Under the pieces are notes generated by a model that was not told where the DNA came from, ran no database searches, and was given only the letters and a program-made list of their open reading frames with translations. Shown in pieces: positions 7,523 through 10,251 of a stretch of 10,251 nucleotides of DNA (its first letter is position 1; each line of letters opens with the position of its first letter). The position numbers and the translations under genes were made by a program. The stretch comes from Rickettsiales bacterium (GTDB taxonomy: Bacteria; Pseudomonadota; Alphaproteobacteria; Rickettsiales; UBA3002): positions 1 to 10,251 of the forward strand of contig JAIXZB010000194.1 in the NCBI GenBank assembly GCA_027489915.1, in the 5' to 3' direction.

Positions 7523-8799
7523 AGCTGCTAAGAATTTCAATAAGTATTGCAGTATTAAGCGCTTCGTCGCTGGCCCTCGCTCAAATGCCTGTAGCTCCCG
7601 AAGGTAGTCCAGCATTGGCAATAGGTAGTCCAGCATTGGCAATACCGTCTCAACCCGATCAACCTGTATTGCCTTCTCCACCAGCTCCGACAACGCAAAA
7701 CGAAGTGGCTACAGATATTACAGCACCAGATACGGTTCAAAAAACTGCAGACACTCAGGATTTACAAGAAAATGAACCCAAGGATAGCCGCAGTGCATTG
7801 CGTGCCATGATTGAGAAATTGCAGGTACCAGAAAGCACAGAGCTATTTAAGCCATCCTACGGCACTATTGATACCACAATTGTTTTCGAAGACGCTGATG
7901 TTGATTTAATGCGAGAAACGCTTGAGCGTGTTGAAAAAATCACCTCCTCAGGAGGTTTGCTAGGACCAAGCATTGAGCAGAGAAAAGATGTGGCTGGGAT
8001 TCCACAATCCCAAGCGCCAGTAGAAATTCCAGAACTTGATTTTAAGGCCTATTATGTCTCGAGCATAATTTACAGAGGGCCCAAAGATTGGATGATTTGG
8101 CTTAATTCTGAGCGGGTAACCCCTAAACGCAATAAAGGCAGGGTTCGTGTCGTTGCGGTTGGTCCAGATTATGTAAGGTTATCATGGTGGCCCAAAGAGT
8201 GGGATAACAGATACCTAGTATGGAAGAATAAAGAGCCGTATTCTCCAGAACTTAAAAAAATTATAGCCAAAGATGCCAGCTCATATTTGGATGTACAAAC
8301 AAAGTCTATACATGCGACTTTAAGACCAAATCAGACTTGGGTTACATTATACCCAGTAGTAGTAGAGGGAAATCATTCTGCATTAAGTGCTAAAATCAAA
8401 CCAGAATTTAAAGAGCTGACACCTGAAGAAAAGCTCGCGGGTATTATGCCTCAGTTGTCTACTAAAGAAGCATTTGAGTCAGTTAACAAAGCAATTAAAG
8501 AAAAAGATAAGCAAATAAACAGCAATTCTCAGACTTCAATCAACGAAGAGGGGCGAGGCATTTCGAATTCAGGGGGAGCAGCTGTTCCTGCTGCGCCCCA
8601 AGTAACACCTCAAGTAGGCGTAATTCCTCCTTCTGGTGGACCTGTAGTGACCCCTCAGCTGCCTACCGCAGCATCATTAAACGATATTTTAAATGCTGTT
8701 GGTGCAGCAGCACCTCAGGTTCCTAGTCCAAACGCTACATCTATTGCACCTGTTGCACCCATTACACCACCCGCGCCACCGACCACACCCATCCCATAA
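7519..8799 (+). CDS. Secreted proline-rich protein in the PilP/MshK/GspC position, with a possible HR-like domain
   Basis: This 426-residue exported protein overlaps the PilO-like gene by ATGA. It has a clear signal peptide, with probable cleavage after ALA at residues 19-21. There is no lipobox and no cysteine anywhere, so it is not a lipoprotein like typical PilP. Residues 22-90 are Pro/Ala/Gln-rich and include GSPALAI repeated twice in tandem. The middle (about 173-225) reads YYVSSIIYRGPKDWMIWL, then KGRVRVVAVGPDYVRLSW. This resembles the small beta domain (HR) of GspC, PilP and MshK, where a 'site..W.iwl' strand is followed by 'V..V..d.V.L'. A second segment (about 255-285) is beta-like. 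Residues 350-426 are again Pro/Ala-rich and low-complexity. By position it should connect the inner-membrane platform to an outer-membrane secretin. The HR assignment is inference from a short pattern; the protein could be lineage-specific. Confidence 0.6.
   Translation: MKLLRISISIAVLSASSLALAQMPVAPEGSPALAIGSPALAIPSQPDQPVLPSPPAPTTQNEVATDITAPDTVQKTADTQDLQENEPKDSRSALRAMIEKLQVPESTELFKPSYGTIDTTIVFEDADVDLMRETLERVEKITSSGGLLGPSIEQRKDVAGIPQSQAPVEIPELDFKAYYVSSIIYRGPKDWMIWLNSERVTPKRNKGRVRVVAVGPDYVRLSWWPKEWDNRYLVWKNKEPYSPELKKIIAKDASSYLDVQTKSIHATLRPNQTWVTLYPVVVEGNHSALSAKIKPEFKELTPEEKLAGIMPQLSTKEAFESVNKAIKEKDKQINSNSQTSINEEGRGISNSGGAAVPAAPQVTPQVGVIPPSGGPVVTPQLPTAASLNDILNAVGAAAPQVPSPNATSIAPVAPITPPAPPTTPIP
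7603..7644 (+). repeat. Perfect 21-base in-frame tandem duplication
   Basis: Two identical, directly adjacent 21-base units (7603-7623 and 7624-7644), each beginning GGTAGTCCAGC and ending GGCAATA, encode GSPALAI twice at residues 29-42 of the exported proline-rich protein. Nothing differs between the copies, even at third codon positions, which points to a recent duplication, probably by replication slippage. It lies just after the signal peptide, in a stretch that is likely disordered, so a change in copy number would keep the frame and should be tolerated. Confidence 0.95.
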
Positions 8800-8825
8800 G
8801 CAGAAAAAATTACAGAGCTTTATGT

Positions 8826-9575
8826 ATGATAAACACAGCAATTAAAGAGTCAAAATCTACTGTATCACCGCTATTGGTTGAGAATATATCAAAAGCATTT
8901 GCTGCGCATGCAGTCCTTGACGATGTTTCATTAGATTTGGAACAGGGCGAGATATTTGGCCTTATTGGTCTTAACGGAGTTGGTAAAACAACGCTTATCA
9001 AGATAATACTCGACTTGTTGAGGGCAGACGCTGGCACCACAAAAATTTTTGATCAGTTAACTACTCGCTTTGAGGCGCGTAAGAATTTATCTTATTTACC
9101 TGAGAAATTTTCGCCATCACGTTATCTCTATGGGCATGAGTATTTGTCGCTATCCTTGGCGTATTTTGGAAAGAAGCTTGATATTGAGGCTGCCAGAATG
9201 ATGGCCTCTTCACTGGATTTAGACCCACGTGTATTAGATCAGAAAGTGGGTTCCTACTCAAAAGGAATGGGGCAAAAACTTGGTCTCACAGGTGCATTTT
9301 TGGTGGATCAGCCATTTATGATTCTAGATGAGCCTATGAGTGGCTTAGATCCTAGCGCAAGAATTAAACTGAAGAACGTAATGTTACAAGAAAAAGCACG
9401 TGGAAAAACAATCTTCTTTAGCTCTCATATTCTAGCAGATATCGATGAAATTTGTGACCGTATAGGTGTCATTCATGACACTAAACTACTTTACAAGGGA
9501 ACCCCTGAAGCATTTAAGCCCCAATATAAAGAACCTACGCTAGAAAAGGCGTTCTTGCGCGCAATTAACATATAA
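8826..9575 (+). CDS. ABC transporter ATP-binding protein (CcmA/NatA-type), no adjacent permease
   Basis: This 249-residue protein is a complete ABC ATPase. Walker A is GLNGVGKTT (48-56), the signature is YSKGM (144-148) in place of LSGGQ, Walker B is FMILDEP (164-170), the D-loop is SGLD (172-175), and the switch histidine is His201 (SSH). The YLPE segment (90-93) in place of a Q-loop glutamine, the YSKGM signature and the LEKAFLRAI ending are typical of the COG1131 group, which pairs with ABC-2 type permeases. No membrane partner is in the window. It follows the proline-rich gene by 26 bases on the same strand, with no evident terminator or strong ribosome site, so it is probably co-transcribed with the pilus genes. 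Myxococcus xanthus has an ABC system (PilG, PilH, PilI) in its pil locus; a similar role is possible but unproven. Substrate unknown. Confidence 0.93.
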   Translation: MINTAIKESKSTVSPLLVENISKAFAAHAVLDDVSLDLEQGEIFGLIGLNGVGKTTLIKIILDLLRADAGTTKIFDQLTTRFEARKNLSYLPEKFSPSRYLYGHEYLSLSLAYFGKKLDIEAARMMASSLDLDPRVLDQKVGSYSKGMGQKLGLTGAFLVDQPFMILDEPMSGLDPSARIKLKNVMLQEKARGKTIFFSSHILADIDEICDRIGVIHDTKLLYKGTPEAFKPQYKEPTLEKAFLRAINI

Positions 9576-10251
9576 TTAGAATTCACTCTGGGTGGGCTTA
9601 GGCGCTCCAGATAGTTTAAAAATTTCTTCTCGCCCTTTAATGCTGGGTATAGTTTGTTGGCGTATAGCCAATCGTAAGTTGGCACTGTTGTCTGATTCCG
9701 CTACAGCGGTTTCTTCACTGATGATTCCGTCTGCCCATAGTTTCATTAAAGATTGATCATGAGAAACCATGCCCTCCGAGTTCCCGCGCTCAATCATTTC
9801 TTTTAGCTGACGAACTTTACCATCTTCTATCAATTGCTTTATGAAGCCGTTGTTAATGAGTATTTCCATGGCTAGAGCACGTTTTTTGCCGTCAATAGTT
9901 GGAACCAGACGTTGCGACAAAATGCCTCGTAAATTAAGTGAAAGATTAGACAGAATTTGAGGGTGTTTATCTTCTGGGAAGAACCCAAGGATACGTTCAA
10001 TAGTTTGGTTGGCGTTATTGGAATGCAGTGTAGCAACGCATAAATGCCCAGTTTCCGCAAAAGTAATGGCGTGTTCCATAGTTTCGCGATCCCGTATTTC
10101 ACCGATAAGAATTACATCTGGTCGTTGCCTGAGAGCGTTTTTGAGTGCCATACCATAAGAAAAAGTGTCAATACCTACATCCCGCTGGCTTACAATGCAT
10201 TGTTCATGGCTGTGCACAAATTCAATAGGATCTTCGATGGTAACAATATGA
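9576..10251 (-). CDS. pilU: PilU-type type IVa pilus retraction ATPase (partial, N-terminus beyond right edge)
   Basis: This is the C-terminal 224 residues of a PilT/PilU-family ATPase, which drives pilus disassembly. The minus-strand frame is open to the window edge, so the GTG at 10217 is internal, not a start. Visible motifs are TIEDPIEF, QRDVG, Walker B DVILIGEIRD followed by RETM, the His box ETGHLCVATLHSNNANQ, ILGFFP, SLNLRGILSQRLVP, and the C-terminal HDQSL...ADGIISEETA. The ATLH.NNANQ block and the SLNL...SQ.LVP.DGK block match PilU as I know it; PilT has GTLHTT.A and SESL..VISQ.L. Walker A and the N-terminal PAS-like domain are outside. About 155 residues are missing, judged by a usual length near 380. 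PilU normally works with PilT, often encoded beside it, so pilT may lie just past the right edge. The stop codon abuts that of the convergent ABC gene. Confidence 0.93.
   Translation of the reverse strand, partial: HIVTIEDPIEFVHSHEQCIVSQRDVGIDTFSYGMALKNALRQRPDVILIGEIRDRETMEHAITFAETGHLCVATLHSNNANQTIERILGFFPEDKHPQILSNLSLNLRGILSQRLVPTIDGKKRALAMEILINNGFIKQLIEDGKVRQLKEMIERGNSEGMVSHDQSLMKLWADGIISEETAVAESDNSANLRLAIRQQTIPSIKGREEIFKLSGAPKPTQSEF

Noticed and set aside
10215..10217. GTG at 10217 as the start of a short PilU-like protein
   Set aside because: The frame stays open upstream to the window edge and encodes TIEDPIEF, a conserved family block, so the GTG is internal and the gene is cut by the edge.

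Overview
The window looks like chromosomal DNA from a Gram-negative proteobacterium with System I cytochrome c maturation, most likely an alphaproteobacterium. The best lineage hint is CcmE: its RLGGLVEEGSV segment and its MPPEVADALKK...HW tail are closer to alphaproteobacterial than enterobacterial CcmE as I remember them. No species can be named. There are no rRNA or tRNA genes, CRISPR arrays, transposases or phage genes.

Left block (1-1775, minus strand): a tightly packed cytochrome c maturation operon, read right to left as ccmD-ccmE-ccmF. Both junctions are 4-base ATGA overlaps. ccmF runs off the left edge, so only its first 361 residues are present, but they include the tryptophan-rich WWD segment and three of the four conserved histidines. 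ccmABC and ccmGHI are not in the window.

Middle (1776-1911): a divergent intergenic region carrying the promoters for the ccm operon and for the pilus-like cluster.

Main block (1912-8799, plus strand): five genes for the inner-membrane platform of a type IV pilus / type II secretion (T4P/T2SS) machine. In order they are an MshE/GspE-type assembly ATPase, a GspF/PilC polytopic platform protein, a GspL-like protein that joins a cytoplasmic PilM-like domain to a PilN-like membrane and periplasmic part, a PilO/GspM-like protein, and a secreted proline-rich protein with a possible PilP/MshK/GspC-like (HR) segment. The last four are separated by 1 base or overlap by ATGA, so they are probably co-translated. 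After 26 bases comes the ATPase of an ABC transporter with no permease beside it (8826-9575).

Right end (9576-10251, minus strand): the C-terminal 224 residues of a PilU-type retraction ATPase, convergent with the ABC gene. The two stop codons touch with no base between them. An extension ATPase plus a retraction ATPase argues for a dynamic type IVa pilus rather than a pure secretion system. No pilin, prepilin peptidase or secretin gene is in the window.

The features most worth following up are the 24-5-24 MshEN motif (possible cyclic-di-GMP control) in the assembly ATPase, the PilM-PilN fusion, the divergent PilP-position protein, and the orphan ABC ATPase in the pilus locus.
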